Below are positions 21,945 to 31,656 of a stretch of 33,799 nucleotides of DNA, in pieces (position 1 is the first letter of the stretch; each line of letters starts with the position of its first letter). The notes under the pieces were generated by a model, which did not search any database, was not told the origin of the DNA, and was given only the letters and a program-made list of their open reading frames with translations. The translations under genes and the position numbers were made by a program. The DNA is taken from assembly GCA_947476255.1 (NCBI GenBank), contig CANJPY010000054.1:1-33799 (forward strand), read 5' to 3'. This stretch comes from Chthoniobacteraceae bacterium (GTDB lineage: Bacteria > Verrucomicrobiota > Verrucomicrobiia > Chthoniobacterales > Chthoniobacteraceae).

Positions 21945-24080
21945 ATGAAAGTTCGGATTGCCCCTGCCCTCGCCATTCTGGCTTTCCCTGCCCTTTTTCT
22001 CGGCTGCCGAATGACAGACCAAAGCCCCCCCATTGCAAAAAAAATCCCAGCCAAGGCGCCCACTGGGCCCCATTCGCTTCCGGATGAATACGCCTGGTTT
22101 CGAGATGACCAGCGGTCCGACCCTGGAGTGCTTTCCCATCTTAAAGCGGAGAACGCTTACGCGGATGCCGTGACAAAACCGCTAACGGAACTGCGCGAAA
22201 CTCTGTACAAGGAAATGCTCGGCCGCATCAAAGAGGACGAGACCCAAGTTCCCTACAAATTCGGCGCTGCGTTCTATTATTCGCGTACAGAGAAAGACAA
22301 GCAGTACCCCATACACTGCCGGAAGCAAGGCACGCTGGACGCACCGGAGGAAGTTTTTCTGGACGAAAACAAGCTGTCTGAGGGCAAGGATTTCTTTGAG
22401 CTCGGAGACTTGGCGACCAGCCTGGATGGACTATGGCTCGCGTACACCTCGGACACTCTGGGCTACCGCCAATACACGCTCCACGCCAAGGATCTTAAAA
22501 CCGGAAAAACCCTCGAAAACATCGCGGAACGTGTCACGTCCGTGGTCTGGGCTGCAGACCACCAAACGCTCTTTTACGTCACCGAAGATCCGGTCACCAA
22601 ACGCGCCTCGCAACTTTTCAGACATCAACTAGGGAGCGGCACCCACACCTTGCTCTTCACCGAGAGCGACGAACTTTACAGCCTAGGGGTCACACGCACG
22701 CGCAGCAACGCGTTCGTATGTTTGGAATCGCAGAGCAAAACCACCTCTGAAGTGCGATACATCGCGGCGGACAAACCGCTGGAAGACTTTAAATTGATGG
22801 TCCCCCGAAAAGAGGGCCACGAGTATTATCTCGACCATCGTGGCGATGCCTTCCTGATTCGCACCAACGATCAGGGCAAAAGTTTCCGCCTCGTGCAGGC
22901 TCCCATTCAGGACCCCTCTTCTCAAAACTGGCGGGAAATCATCCCGTGCCGGCCTACGGTCATGCTTGAGGACGTAGACTGCTTTGCCTCTTATTTTGTC
23001 TGCCTCGAGCGCGAAAACGGACTCCTTCAAATCACCATTCACCACCCGGAAGAAAACACGGCCGACAAAATCACCTTCCCCGAGCCCGTCTACTCCGTCA
23101 GGCAGGGTCAAAACCACGACTTTGAGACCACCACCTTCCGGTTTTTCTACCAATCCTTCATCACGCCCGATTCGGTTTATGATTACGATGTCGGCACAGG
23201 CAAACGGGAACTCAAGAAACAACAGGCTGTTTTAGGCGGTTATTCCCCCGATGCCTACCAGTCGGAGCGCCTCTACGCGACGGCCTCTGACGGAACACGC
23301 ATTCCAATCTCACTTCTCTCCAAAGGAAAATTAGAACCCGGCCATAAGCACCCCTTGCTTCTGGAAGCGTACGGAGCTTATGGGATCCCAAGTGATGTGG
23401 AGTTTTCCTCGGACCGCCTCAGCCTCCTTGATCGTGGAGTCGTATACGCGCTGGCCCACGTCCGTGGTGGAGGCGATTTGGGCAAGGAGTGGCATGATCA
23501 AGGGAAGCTGTTTAGAAAGAAAACCACCTTTTCCGACTTCATTACCTGCGCCGAACACCTTGTGGAGCAGGGATTCACCACCAGCGACAAACTTGCCATC
23601 ACAGGCGGAAGTGCGGGAGGCCTTTTGATGGGCGCTGTCGCAAATATGCGTCCGGATCTGTTCAAACTCATTGTTTCCTACGTTCCTTTTGTAGATGTGA
23701 TCAACACCATGATGGACGAAACGCTGCCGCTGACGGTGGGAGAGTATCTGGAATGGGGCAACCCCCACGAACCTGAAGCATATGCCTACATGAGGAGCTA
23801 TTCGCCCTACGACAACATCGGAAGGAACGCCTACCCCTCGATGTTGGTACGGAGCGCTCTCTATGACAGTCAAGTTGGTTACTGGGAACCGGCAAAATAC
23901 GTGGCGCGTTTACGGGAGCTCAAAACCGACAAAAATCCCCTTTTGTTCAAAATCAGCCTCGAACCCAGCGGGCATGGTGGAGCGTCCGGAAGGTATGACC
24001 GCCTGCGGGACACCGCTTTTGACTATGCTTTTATGTTAAAAGAGTTGGGGTTGCTCAAACACGATAAGCCGAGGGGGTAG
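21945..24080 (+). CDS. ptrB: Oligopeptidase B-like serine peptidase, predicted lipoprotein
   Basis: A protein of 711 residues, family S9A. The N-terminal propeller part has YAWFRDDQRSDPGVL, the usual PtrB start. The catalytic domain has TGGSAGGLLMG (Ser 556), SALYDSQVGYWEP (Asp 641) and EPSGHGGASGRYD (His 677), with VRGGGDLGKEWH and NTMMDETLPLTVGEYLEWGNP as in E. coli PtrB. It would cut short peptides after Arg or Lys. ATG at 21945 gives a lipoprotein signal: MKVRIAPA, a hydrophobic core, then LFLG before Cys 21. Anchoring outside the cytoplasm is unusual, since E. coli PtrB is cytoplasmic. Longer starts (21904, 21735) are open but would bury this signal. Confidence 0.9.
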   Translation: MKVRIAPALAILAFPALFLGCRMTDQSPPIAKKIPAKAPTGPHSLPDEYAWFRDDQRSDPGVLSHLKAENAYADAVTKPLTELRETLYKEMLGRIKEDETQVPYKFGAAFYYSRTEKDKQYPIHCRKQGTLDAPEEVFLDENKLSEGKDFFELGDLATSLDGLWLAYTSDTLGYRQYTLHAKDLKTGKTLENIAERVTSVVWAADHQTLFYVTEDPVTKRASQLFRHQLGSGTHTLLFTESDELYSLGVTRTRSNAFVCLESQSKTTSEVRYIAADKPLEDFKLMVPRKEGHEYYLDHRGDAFLIRTNDQGKSFRLVQAPIQDPSSQNWREIIPCRPTVMLEDVDCFASYFVCLERENGLLQITIHHPEENTADKITFPEPVYSVRQGQNHDFETTTFRFFYQSFITPDSVYDYDVGTGKRELKKQQAVLGGYSPDAYQSERLYATASDGTRIPISLLSKGKLEPGHKHPLLLEAYGAYGIPSDVEFSSDRLSLLDRGVVYALAHVRGGGDLGKEWHDQGKLFRKKTTFSDFITCAEHLVEQGFTTSDKLAITGGSAGGLLMGAVANMRPDLFKLIVSYVPFVDVINTMMDETLPLTVGEYLEWGNPHEPEAYAYMRSYSPYDNIGRNAYPSMLVRSALYDSQVGYWEPAKYVARLRELKTDKNPLLFKISLEPSGHGGASGRYDRLRDTAFDYAFMLKELGLLKHDKPRG

Positions 24081-24395
24081 CGGCAGATCCGGCCCCGGAG
24101 CACAAGCGCACCCGCTGCGAACGCCCCCCGACACGGGCATTCGGTGTCGCAAGCAAGCGAGTTTCCGAAGAGGCCGTAGGCGGGTTTGAGCTGAGTGAGC
24201 GGGCCCGCGAATGTTTTCAAAAAACAATGGGGCCAGCTCCTCCTCCAGTTACGAGATTATGGGTGGGGGACCGCTATTAAGAAGTCCGCGTCCCGGACTG
24301 GGAGAAGGTTCAAAAAAGGATTGGGCGCCATCGGCCCACGGCGTCCAAGAAAGAGTTTAGAGCAATGTGTCTTGCTATCGATTCAGAAGATCATA
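24081..24395. repeat. Intergenic region with GC-rich palindromes
   Basis: GAACGCCC (24119-24126) pairs with GGGCATTC (24135-24142) with one mismatch. GCACCCGCT (24108-24116) plus GACACGGGC(A/G)TTC recurs at 26512-26536. GAGCGGGCCCGC at about 24196-24207 is also self-complementary. The frame of the next gene stays open back to a GTG at 24195, so a 67-residue basic N-terminal extension of that gene cannot be excluded. Confidence 0.45.
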
Positions 24396-25262
24396 ATGAC
24401 CAAAACAGTCGTACTCGCATCCAACCGAACCGGGGTCTTTGACGCCATCAAGAAGATCCCTTTCTTAAACCTGACACACGTCTTCGTTGTGGAAGGCAGC
24501 CGTCTGCATCAAGAAATCAAGGACACCGAGTTTTCCCTGATTAAAACGCAATCACACGCCCAGTTTTTGGATGCCTTGGATTTAATGAAATTCGACCTCC
24601 TTATTTCCAATGGCTGCCCCGTGATTGTTCCGGTCTCAAAACTCAAGAAAACGCACCAAATGTTCCTCAACGTGCACCCCTCCCTCTTACCGGAATTTCG
24701 CGGTTATCATCCAGCCAATGGGGTACTTTTAAACAACGCCAAGGAAGCTGGCGCCACACTGCACGAAATGGTCGATCGGGTGGACCGGGGCAAGATTCTG
24801 GCGCAGGAACGTTTTCCAGTCACACCCGACCTTGATTTGGGGCTTCTGTACCATCTGCTTTTTAGCGCAGAAGCGCGCGTTTTTACACACGGCATTCACA
24901 AACTACACGCACAAGAATTCCGTGATGAAGGAGAGCCACAAAGCGCAATTGGAAGCCACTACAAACGTTCGCAAGCCGACATGACTGTCGCCTTTGAAAC
25001 CATGAAGGATGAGGAAATCTTGCGCCGGATCCGTGCCTTTGGAACGCTTTCCCAAGGAGTCCGCTGCACCCTTGAGGGCTGCGAGTATACCTTGTACGAA
25101 GCCCAGCCCCTGCACCACCCGCTGTTGTTTGAGCTTCATGGGGCTCAACCCGCGGGAAAAATTGTTCTGACTTATGATGGAGGCATGGTGGTGCGTTCCC
25201 GCGAATCGCTGCTCCGCATCTCGAGATATGAACCCGCGCCCCCCTTTAATCACAAGGGTTAG
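24396..25262 (+). CDS. Formyltransferase-family protein (sugar N-formyltransferase-like)
   Basis: A protein of 288 residues. The formyl-transferase core shows LDLMKFDLLISNGCPVIVP, then FLNVHPSLLPEFRGYHP with catalytic Asn 92 and His 94, and MVDRVDRGKILAQERFPV with Asp 130. This is the N-H-D set that moves a formyl group from 10-formyltetrahydrofolate to an amine. The C-terminal 100 residues differ from methionyl-tRNA formyltransferase. The gene for a DegT-type aminotransferase follows after 25 bp, which suggests the acceptor is an amino sugar on a nucleotide carrier, as in VioA/VioF or PerA/WbkC pairs. That pathway role is an inference. ATG 24396 was chosen as it begins the fold (MTKTVVLASNRTG). 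Confidence 0.75.
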   Translation: MTKTVVLASNRTGVFDAIKKIPFLNLTHVFVVEGSRLHQEIKDTEFSLIKTQSHAQFLDALDLMKFDLLISNGCPVIVPVSKLKKTHQMFLNVHPSLLPEFRGYHPANGVLLNNAKEAGATLHEMVDRVDRGKILAQERFPVTPDLDLGLLYHLLFSAEARVFTHGIHKLHAQEFRDEGEPQSAIGSHYKRSQADMTVAFETMKDEEILRRIRAFGTLSQGVRCTLEGCEYTLYEAQPLHHPLLFELHGAQPAGKIVLTYDGGMVVRSRESLLRISRYEPAPPFNHKG

Positions 25263-25287
25263 TGAAAAATCAAACGCTAACAAACTT

Positions 25288-26361
25288 ATGTCACTCGATC
25301 CCCTCTGGGAATACGGCGGCGACTTTCCCTGGCCCGACTCGTCCCAAATCATGCCTCTGCCAGCGAGCGCAGACACGACGTCTTTTTTCTCCGAGGGTGT
25401 CTTTTTCGGAACAGGCCGCGCAGCCCTCGTGGCGCTGCTCGAGCACGGCAAAACCACCCGTAAATGGCGGCGCTTATGCGTCCCAAGCTATTTCTGTCCG
25501 CGCGTGATACAGACCATTGAGGAAGCGGGATGGGACTGTCCCCGGTACGCGGACACCCCTGTTTCGCTCCCGTACGGCCGTCCCCCCTGCATTCTTCCAG
25601 GGGATGTCGTTCTGAGGATGAATTTTTTTGGCTGGCGCGGAGCAGAGGCCATTGCAGGAAGCCCCGAACTCGAGTGCGACGTGATTGAGGACCATAGCCA
25701 TGATCCCTACGGGGCATGGGCGCGTGGAAGCCGGGCCGCGTACTGCGTCGTATCGTTACGCAAGACAATCCCGATTCCGGACGGGGGGTGGCTTTGGTCT
25801 CCAACACGACAGGAGCTTCCATCCCCCGGAGGACCGAGCGACGTACACATGCTCGCGGCCGGCCTTAAGATGAGTGGAATGGTCCTAAAGCAGCACTACA
25901 GGGAGGGTGTTCCGATCCTGAAGAGCAGCTTTCGAAAATGTCTTCTGGACGGAGAAGCGCTTCTCGGGACAGGCCGCCCCGGAGGAATGCACCCCGTCTC
26001 AAGGAGCATTCTTCATCCCTCGTTTCTTTTGAATCTGGCGGAACAGAGGCGCAAAAACCTTCGTACACTCCGGAAACAGCTGCCGCATTTAAGCGCATTT
26101 GCGCCGGTGTGGGAGCTACCCGCGGATTGCAGTCCTTTTGCACTCGTCCTGCAGTTCGATTCCTTGGAACAGCGCGAGCGCGTGAAAAACCATCTCATTG
26201 AGAGCCGCATTTACCCGTCGGTTCTTTGGTCCCTGCCCCATGCAAAGGATCCGAGGACGGTGGATTTTGGAAATCGATCCCTCACAATACCTTGCCATTA
26301 TCAATACTCGGAGCGCGATCTTGCGAGAACCGCTGAAACGCTTGAGTCGCTATTTTCGTAA
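25288..26361 (+). CDS. DegT/DnrJ/EryC1/StrS-like aminotransferase, divergent
   Basis: A protein of 357 residues. FFGTGRAALVALLEH near 40 is the usual cofactor phosphate region, VIEDHSHDPYG holds the PLP-pairing Asp 135, and CVVSLRKTIPIPDGG holds the Schiff-base Lys 159. The SLRK..PDGG form is seen in a divergent branch of sugar aminotransferases. It probably places an amino group on a keto-sugar nucleotide, with the preceding formyltransferase capping that amine. The two genes are 25 bp apart on one strand. The substrate cannot be read from sequence. Confidence 0.75.
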   Translation: MSLDPLWEYGGDFPWPDSSQIMPLPASADTTSFFSEGVFFGTGRAALVALLEHGKTTRKWRRLCVPSYFCPRVIQTIEEAGWDCPRYADTPVSLPYGRPPCILPGDVVLRMNFFGWRGAEAIAGSPELECDVIEDHSHDPYGAWARGSRAAYCVVSLRKTIPIPDGGWLWSPTRQELPSPGGPSDVHMLAAGLKMSGMVLKQHYREGVPILKSSFRKCLLDGEALLGTGRPGGMHPVSRSILHPSFLLNLAEQRRKNLRTLRKQLPHLSAFAPVWELPADCSPFALVLQFDSLEQRERVKNHLIESRIYPSVLWSLPHAKDPRTVDFGNRSLTIPCHYQYSERDLARTAETLESLFS

Positions 26362-26490
26362 ATCTACCACAGAGACAGAGGGCTCAGAGAACCCTGCAGA
26401 CCTGTACTCGCGCAAAATAAACGGCATAAATGGGTTTCACGGAGGAGTGTTGAGTGAAAGCCCCATCGGTTGCACGAACTGAGCTCTAGA

Positions 26491-26536
26491 CGCCCAGTGC
26501 AAACGCCCAGTGCACCCGCTCAAGACACGGGCGTTC
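26491..26536. repeat. Direct repeat and palindrome between convergent genes
   Basis: CGCCCAGTGCA occurs twice (26491-26501 and 26504-26514). AACGCCC (26502-26508) pairs with GGGCGTT (26529-26535). The right part matches the element at 24108-24142, suggesting a small repeat family that flanks the formyltransferase/aminotransferase pair. The rest of the gap 26362-26563 holds nothing recognisable. Confidence 0.5.
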
Positions 26537-26563
26537 CTCTGGCAAAAACGGTGCAGCCCTGCG

Positions 26564-27796
26564 CTAGAACTTCGCCAACCGTGCGGCCACCTCTTCCACG
26601 GCGGCTCTGGAATTGAAGGCACTGATTCGAAAATACCCCTCGCCTGCAGACCCAAACCCGCTTCCCGGCGTAATCACCACATTCGCCTCAGACAGCATCC
26701 GGTCAAACATTTGCCAGGAAGAGATGCCCTTGGGAGTGCGCACCCAGAGATAGGGGGCATTCACACCACCCCATACGGCCAAGCCAGCGTCTATGGCCGC
26801 CTTCCTCAAGACGGCTGCATTTCCCATATAATGACTGATGAGAGCCTGCACCTGCACTTTGCCCTCGGAGGAATACAGAGATTCAGCGCCACGCTGGACG
26901 ACATACGAGACTCCATTGAACTTGGTGCTCATGCGCCGATTCCAAAGCGGATGAAGCGCGTGGGATTCGCCACTCTTGGTGCGGGCCATGAGCGTCTTTG
27001 GCACCACCGTGAAGGCGCAACGCGTTCCCGTGAACCCCCCGTTCTTGGAGAACGAACGGAACTCGATCGCGCACTCGCGCGCGCCCGGGATCTCGTAGAT
27101 GGAGTGAGGGATTCCGGGTTCACTAATGTACGCTTCGTACGCGGCGTCATACAGCAAGAGAGACTGATGCTTGAGCGCATAGGCAACCCACGCTTCAAGC
27201 TGAGCCCTCGTGGCCACAGATCCGGTGGGATTGTTAGGAAAACACAGGTACACCACGTCCGCCCGCTCGGAGGGAACATCCGCGACAAAACCATTGGCTT
27301 CGGTACAGGGTAGATACAACAGTCCACCGTAGGCACCGGAAGCGTCAGCCTCACCCGTGTGACCAGCCATCACATTGGTATCCACATAAACCGGGTAGAC
27401 GGGGTCCATCACGGCGATTCGATTTTCGCCTCCTAAAATGTCCAGGATATTACCACAGTCACATTTTGAGCCATCAGACACAAAGATTTCATCATCCGCC
27501 ACCTCCAAGCCGTGGGCGCGATAATCATTCTCAGCAATGGCATGCCGCAGAAACTCATAGCCCTGCTCTGGTCCGTAGCCCCGGAACGTGTCGCGCGATC
27601 CGAGTTCATCGACCGCTTTATGCATGGCGTTACGAACGGCCTCCGGGAGAGGTTCAGTGACATCCCCGATGCCGCAGCGGATGAGGCGCTTGGCCGCGTC
27701 TGGATTGGCATCGCAGAACGCCTTCACACGGCGTGCAATTTCAGGAAACAAGTAGCCCGCACGGAGCTTGAGGTAATTGTCGTTTAGGTAGGCCAT
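26564..27796 (-). CDS. dapL: LL-diaminopimelate aminotransferase
   Basis: A protein of 410 residues, full length for DapL. It shows [17 protein letters not shown] at the start, [45 protein letters not shown] and the PLP lysine in [14 protein letters not shown] (Lys 251). The enzyme makes LL-diaminopimelate directly from tetrahydrodipicolinate for lysine and peptidoglycan. This route is used by Verrucomicrobia, Chlamydiae and plants, and supports the lineage proposed here. It is the last gene of a minus-strand run. Confidence 0.96.
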   Translation of the reverse strand: MAYLNDNYLKLRAGYLFPEIARRVKAFCDANPDAAKRLIRCGIGDVTEPLPEAVRNAMHKAVDELGSRDTFRGYGPEQGYEFLRHAIAENDYRAHGLEVADDEIFVSDGSKCDCGNILDILGGENRIAVMDPVYPVYVDTNVMAGHTGEADASGAYGGLLYLPCTEANGFVADVPSERADVVYLCFPNNPTGSVATRAQLEAWVAYALKHQSLLLYDAAYEAYISEPGIPHSIYEIPGARECAIEFRSFSKNGGFTGTRCAFTVVPKTLMARTKSGESHALHPLWNRRMSTKFNGVSYVVQRGAESLYSSEGKVQVQALISHYMGNAAVLRKAAIDAGLAVWGGVNAPYLWVRTPKGISSWQMFDRMLSEANVVITPGSGFGSAGEGYFRISAFNSRAAVEEVAARLAKF

Positions 27797-27868
27797 AAGG
27801 GTGGAAAATTTTACTGCCAGCGATGCACGCCGGATTCAAGAAACAAGAAGAAACCGATTCCCAAAGTG

Positions 27869-28762
27869 CTACTGGGATTTCCAAACGCCAGCGGCAATCC
27901 GGTTGTGGATATGAGCCTCCACGGCCTCTTGCCAGGGCCGAGGCTGCAGGCGTCCAAGGGCCACAAGCTTTGTGGTGTCCAAAACGGTATGCACAGGGCG
28001 TTTTGCGACAAATGCTTTGATGGAACTCATGGGCACACCACCGACTTTCACGGTCTTAAGGGGTAAACCCGCGGCTGCAGCGCAGTCTAAAGCGTGCTGA
28101 CCATACTCCTGCCAGTTACAGGCCCCTGTGTTGGTGAGGTGGAGGAGACCACCGCCTTGCACCCGCCGCAAAAAGGGACGCAGAAGCGTGGCTACGTCCA
28201 AAGTGTACGTTGGCGTGGCCCACTTGTCACTCACGGCATCCACGCTCGACTCACTCAAGGCACGGGACACGACTTGATCCAGAAAACTCGGACGGTCCGG
28301 CCCAAACACCCACGAGACACGCACCGCCCAATGTCTTGGACCAGCGGCCAAAACGGCCTCTTCGCCGAGTTTCTTGGATTCTCCATAAACGCTAACCGGC
28401 TTGGCCGAGTCGGTTTCCACGTACGGCTTTTGAGACTGACCGTCAAAAACATAGTCGGTGCTGATATGCACGCAGCGCGCCCCCTTCTGTTCACATAACA
28501 AGGCCACTTCATTGGCGGCTTCCCCATTGGTTTTAAAGGCCTCTTCGGGATGGGATTCACAATAATCCACGTTGGTAAGCGCCGCACAATTGACCAAACT
28601 ATCAAATTCAATCCCTCCTAGGACCTGCTCGAGACGCTCCGCGTTTCCCAAAGGTAATTCCTTCCGATCGAAGCTAATAACATTTTCTCCCGCATTGCTC
28701 CATTCCCGGGCCAACGCAGCTCCCAAGCGACCTCCCGCTCCTAAAATAACAGTTGTTGCCAT
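27869..28762 (-). CDS. rfbD: dTDP-4-dehydrorhamnose reductase-like (RfbD/RmlD)
   Basis: A protein of 297 residues. It has the Rossmann motif TTVILGAGGRLGAALA, DSLVNCAALTNVDYCESHPEEAFKTNGEA, HISTDYVFDG and the catalytic pair in VYGESKKLGEEAVL (Tyr and Lys). It has the form of RmlD, the last enzyme of dTDP-L-rhamnose synthesis; no rfbA, rfbB or rfbC is in the window. ATG 28762 is preferred; six extra codons back to 28780 are possible. It lies 72 bp before dapL. Confidence 0.85.
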   Translation of the reverse strand: MATTVILGAGGRLGAALAREWSNAGENVISFDRKELPLGNAERLEQVLGGIEFDSLVNCAALTNVDYCESHPEEAFKTNGEAANEVALLCEQKGARCVHISTDYVFDGQSQKPYVETDSAKPVSVYGESKKLGEEAVLAAGPRHWAVRVSWVFGPDRPSFLDQVVSRALSESSVDAVSDKWATPTYTLDVATLLRPFLRRVQGGGLLHLTNTGACNWQEYGQHALDCAAAAGLPLKTVKVGGVPMSSIKAFVAKRPVHTVLDTTKLVALGRLQPRPWQEAVEAHIHNRIAAGVWKSQ

Positions 28763-28836
28763 TTGATAAGTGCCAATCATTAGCAGCTTTCAAGAAATCC
28801 CAAAAGCAAGAATCCAGTAGTGCTCAAAAAACGAAT

Positions 28837-29844
28837 TTATGGCGAACCTCCAGACGGCGATCCGTCCGTCAATTTACGAAGGGGATAAAGTAGCTTTTTA
28901 CAAATCTCCCTCCAAACCACGTCCTCTTCCAACCGCCCCCAATTGCCCCCGGGAGCACGAAGAACCCTTACCCCTTCGTTTAGGGGCGCCCAAATACTGG
29001 GATCCGTCGGTCCAAAAAGAAGGAGACATTGCGCACCTGCTGCAGCGGCAAGATGAGATATCCCACTGTCATGCCCGGCAAAACGCCCGCACTCCGCCAA
29101 AACCGCGGCCAAGGCAGGTAGCGCCAATCCCACCGCCCACCGCACGCGGCGACCTTCCCACGCGCGCTCCAGAGCGCGAAGCGCCTCCTCGTCAGCCTCC
29201 CCCGCCACAAGCACCACTTCCCCCTCTGGAAAATCCCGCCAAAAGCATTCGCCCATTTTCACCCAGTGTTCCACCCCCCAATTCTTCGTGGGGCTCCCGC
29301 TCCCCGGATGCATGGCCAGGCGCATTCGCCCTCCCTCCCCAAGCCACACACGCGCGCCCAGGAGATCCGCATCCCTCAAAAACAACCGAGCTGCCGGTTC
29401 CTCCAGAAACATCGCCAGCGTCTCCAACGGCGTGGCCCATTCTCGAGCGGCGTGTCTGGCTTCGGGACGACGGTAGGCGCTCAAATAATGGCGCACCCCC
29501 GCACGGCGCACATTTGCTTCAAAAATCCCATCCGGATCAAACAGGTAACTGATGACCTGTTGGAACCCGGCGAAATACTCGACCAAGGTCCCATCGAGCG
29601 TGCCGTTTTTTGCAAAAAAACCTGCCATCGGCCCATAATCAATCGAACGGACCCTCCGGGCGTAAAAACGTTCGTTGGCGAGCTCGGCGATCCGCGGGTA
29701 CCCCAGAACCTCGAGCTCGGCTTCGGGAAGGGTATCGCGGATCAATTTCAGCGCTGGAAGCGTCAGAATAAAATCTCCGAGTGCACCTCCCCGGATGACC
29801 AAAATTCGCGGCGCGGAGGAAGACTCAACCATCTGCAAGGTCAA
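28837..29844 (-). CDS. Glycosyltransferase family 9 protein (heptosyltransferase-like)
   Basis: A protein of 335 residues. ILVIRGGALGDFILTLPALKLIR is the N-terminal GT9 motif. LAMHPGSGSPTKNW, FAGHDSGISHLAAAAG and LLLFGPTDPSIW form the sugar-nucleotide-binding half. Such enzymes add heptose or related sugars to the lipopolysaccharide core at the inner membrane. The start follows the upstream stop without a gap; Met 5 (29832) is an alternative start. The C-terminus ends in a Ser/Gly/Pro tail. Donor and acceptor are unknown. Confidence 0.88.
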   Translation of the reverse strand: MTLQMVESSSAPRILVIRGGALGDFILTLPALKLIRDTLPEAELEVLGYPRIAELANERFYARRVRSIDYGPMAGFFAKNGTLDGTLVEYFAGFQQVISYLFDPDGIFEANVRRAGVRHYLSAYRRPEARHAAREWATPLETLAMFLEEPAARLFLRDADLLGARVWLGEGGRMRLAMHPGSGSPTKNWGVEHWVKMGECFWRDFPEGEVVLVAGEADEEALRALERAWEGRRVRWAVGLALPALAAVLAECGRFAGHDSGISHLAAAAGAQCLLLFGPTDPSIWAPLNEGVRVLRAPGGNWGRLEEDVVWREICKKLLYPLRKLTDGSPSGGSP

Positions 29845-31611
29845 CTATTTGGTTTTGGGAGTCTCGATCTGCAGTTTCCGGCTGAAGATCTTATCTCCGT
29901 TTCCCACAAAAAGAGTATCTCCTTTTGAACCCGCAAGCGTGCAACAGTTGAGAGGTTTGGAGGACTGTGGTTTATCGAGAACCCCGCACAAACGCCCCGT
30001 GGGATCAAAAATCTGCACCCCCAACGCGGAAGTGACATAGTACCGCCCCCTCCAATCCGTCGCCATGCCGTCGCCCTTGGAGGCGGCTTGATACGGCGGC
30101 GGCGCGTTGAGCTTAAATTCACCCTTTGGATCAATGGGCAGGCGCAGGTTCATGTACGGTGATTTTGCCGTGAGTGTTCCGTTCCCCTCGATCCGAAACG
30201 TCCACACATACTCGCCCTTGTACTCCGAAACAGCCAGCGTCCCGCCATCTGGAGAAAGCGCGATCCCATTCGGGCCCGCAATACCGTGGTCGGCGATCCA
30301 AACCGCACCCGTTTTCGGGTCGATAAAGGTCACCTGCTGCGAACCGGTTTCTGTGATGTAAATGTGGCCCTCCAGGGTCACGACAAGGTCGTTGGGTTGT
30401 ACACCCGTTGCAATCTCGCGCACCTCCCCATTGCGTATATCGATGGAAATCACCCGTTTTTTTTGCCCCTGACAGCCGTAAAGGAGACCATCCGGCCCGA
30501 ATTTGAGGCCACCCACCCCCTCGTCCGCCAACTTGGTCTTTTTCCCATCCAAGGCGATTCTGTAAACCGCCGGCTCCTTGACGTCGGAGAAATAAAAATT
30601 CCCCTCCTGGTCCGAACACGGCCCGTCGACGGCGCCCAACCCCTCGGCGACTGTCTTCCAGCCTTCCCCGGGAAGGAGCAGGTTCAGAAGCGTGAGGTCC
30701 CCGCGCAGGTCCCCGGATGTATCCGGCGTGGAAGCAGTCTTTTCGTGACGCCAAAGCCATTTCAGGGCATCCGGAAAAATGGCACCTCCCCGCTCGCTGT
30801 TATGCCCGTATCCTTCCGAATAATCAAAGCTGACGTCATACCCCATGTACTTCAGAGCGGCAGCCATCTGCCGGTTTCCAAGCGGCCAGTTGCCAAACGG
30901 ATTATCGATGTCCCCCGAAGAATCCTGCAGAAAAACCCTCAGCGGCAGGGGTTCTGTTTTCCTGATCAAGGAGGGATAGGCATTGCCGCCCCTGATGTTC
31001 ACAAAGCTCCCGATGGTTGAGAGCACCTTGCGGAAACTTTCCGGCTTTTCCCAAGCGACCGTGAAGGCACAAATGCCCCCGGAACTCGCCCCGCCAATTG
31101 CACGTTTGTCGGGATCGTCGGAGATTTTCCAGCGTTTCTCCAACTCCGGAATGATTTCCTCCGTCAGGAAACGTGCATACCTTTCCCCCAGACTATCGTA
31201 TTCCAAGCTGCGGTTGGAGTTTTTCCACGGATTTTGCGGCACCGGCTTGGAGGGGTCGTGCCCTGGGTTGATGAAAACTGCAATCGTGGGCGGCATCTCC
31301 CCTTTTGCAATGAGGTTATCAAACACCACCGGCGCTCGCCAATGCCCCTTTGGGTTCACATAATCGTGCCCGTCTTGAAACACCATCAACGCTGCGGTCT
31401 CGCCCGGTTTGAGCTGGGCGGGAATATAAACGCTCCAGTCGCGGACCGTGCCGGGAAAAAGCTTGGACAGAAAGGGCTCCATTTTCTGCACCTTGCCATG
31501 GGGAACACTCGCCTGTTCCGTTGCATCGGGGTGAAGTTGCCAACCGTCCGCGCGCAGTGCGGGGACGCTTGCGAGGGCTAGAGAAAGAGAGAGCAGCAGA
31601 GAGCGTTTCAT
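29845..31611 (-). CDS. Exported esterase (Fes-like) fused to SMP-30/gluconolactonase-like propeller
   Basis: A protein of 588 residues. A signal peptide (MKRSLLLSLSLALASVPALRA) is followed by an alpha/beta-hydrolase of the enterochelin-esterase/esterase D type (about 35-290): RDWSVYIPAQ, IGGASSGGICAF (nucleophile Ser 176), an acidic site in FLQDSSGDIDN (230-236) and His 270 in GYGHNSERGG. Residues 315-585 form a six-bladed propeller of the SMP-30/gluconolactonase type (VDGPCSDQEGNFYFSD, GPNGIALSPDGGTLAVSE, KGDGMATDWRGRYYVTS). A fusion of an ester hydrolase and a lactonase-like domain fits breakdown of acylated sugars or lactones outside the cytoplasm. It precedes GT9 without a gap. A stand-alone paralogue of the first domain lies just upstream. 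Confidence 0.82.
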   Translation of the reverse strand: MKRSLLLSLSLALASVPALRADGWQLHPDATEQASVPHGKVQKMEPFLSKLFPGTVRDWSVYIPAQLKPGETAALMVFQDGHDYVNPKGHWRAPVVFDNLIAKGEMPPTIAVFINPGHDPSKPVPQNPWKNSNRSLEYDSLGERYARFLTEEIIPELEKRWKISDDPDKRAIGGASSGGICAFTVAWEKPESFRKVLSTIGSFVNIRGGNAYPSLIRKTEPLPLRVFLQDSSGDIDNPFGNWPLGNRQMAAALKYMGYDVSFDYSEGYGHNSERGGAIFPDALKWLWRHEKTASTPDTSGDLRGDLTLLNLLLPGEGWKTVAEGLGAVDGPCSDQEGNFYFSDVKEPAVYRIALDGKKTKLADEGVGGLKFGPDGLLYGCQGQKKRVISIDIRNGEVREIATGVQPNDLVVTLEGHIYITETGSQQVTFIDPKTGAVWIADHGIAGPNGIALSPDGGTLAVSEYKGEYVWTFRIEGNGTLTAKSPYMNLRLPIDPKGEFKLNAPPPYQAASKGDGMATDWRGRYYVTSALGVQIFDPTGRLCGVLDKPQSSKPLNCCTLAGSKGDTLFVGNGDKIFSRKLQIETPKTK

Positions 31612-31656
31612 GAGGAGAAAAAAGGGGGGGCTGGGCGTCGTTTTTCGCTGGCGTGA

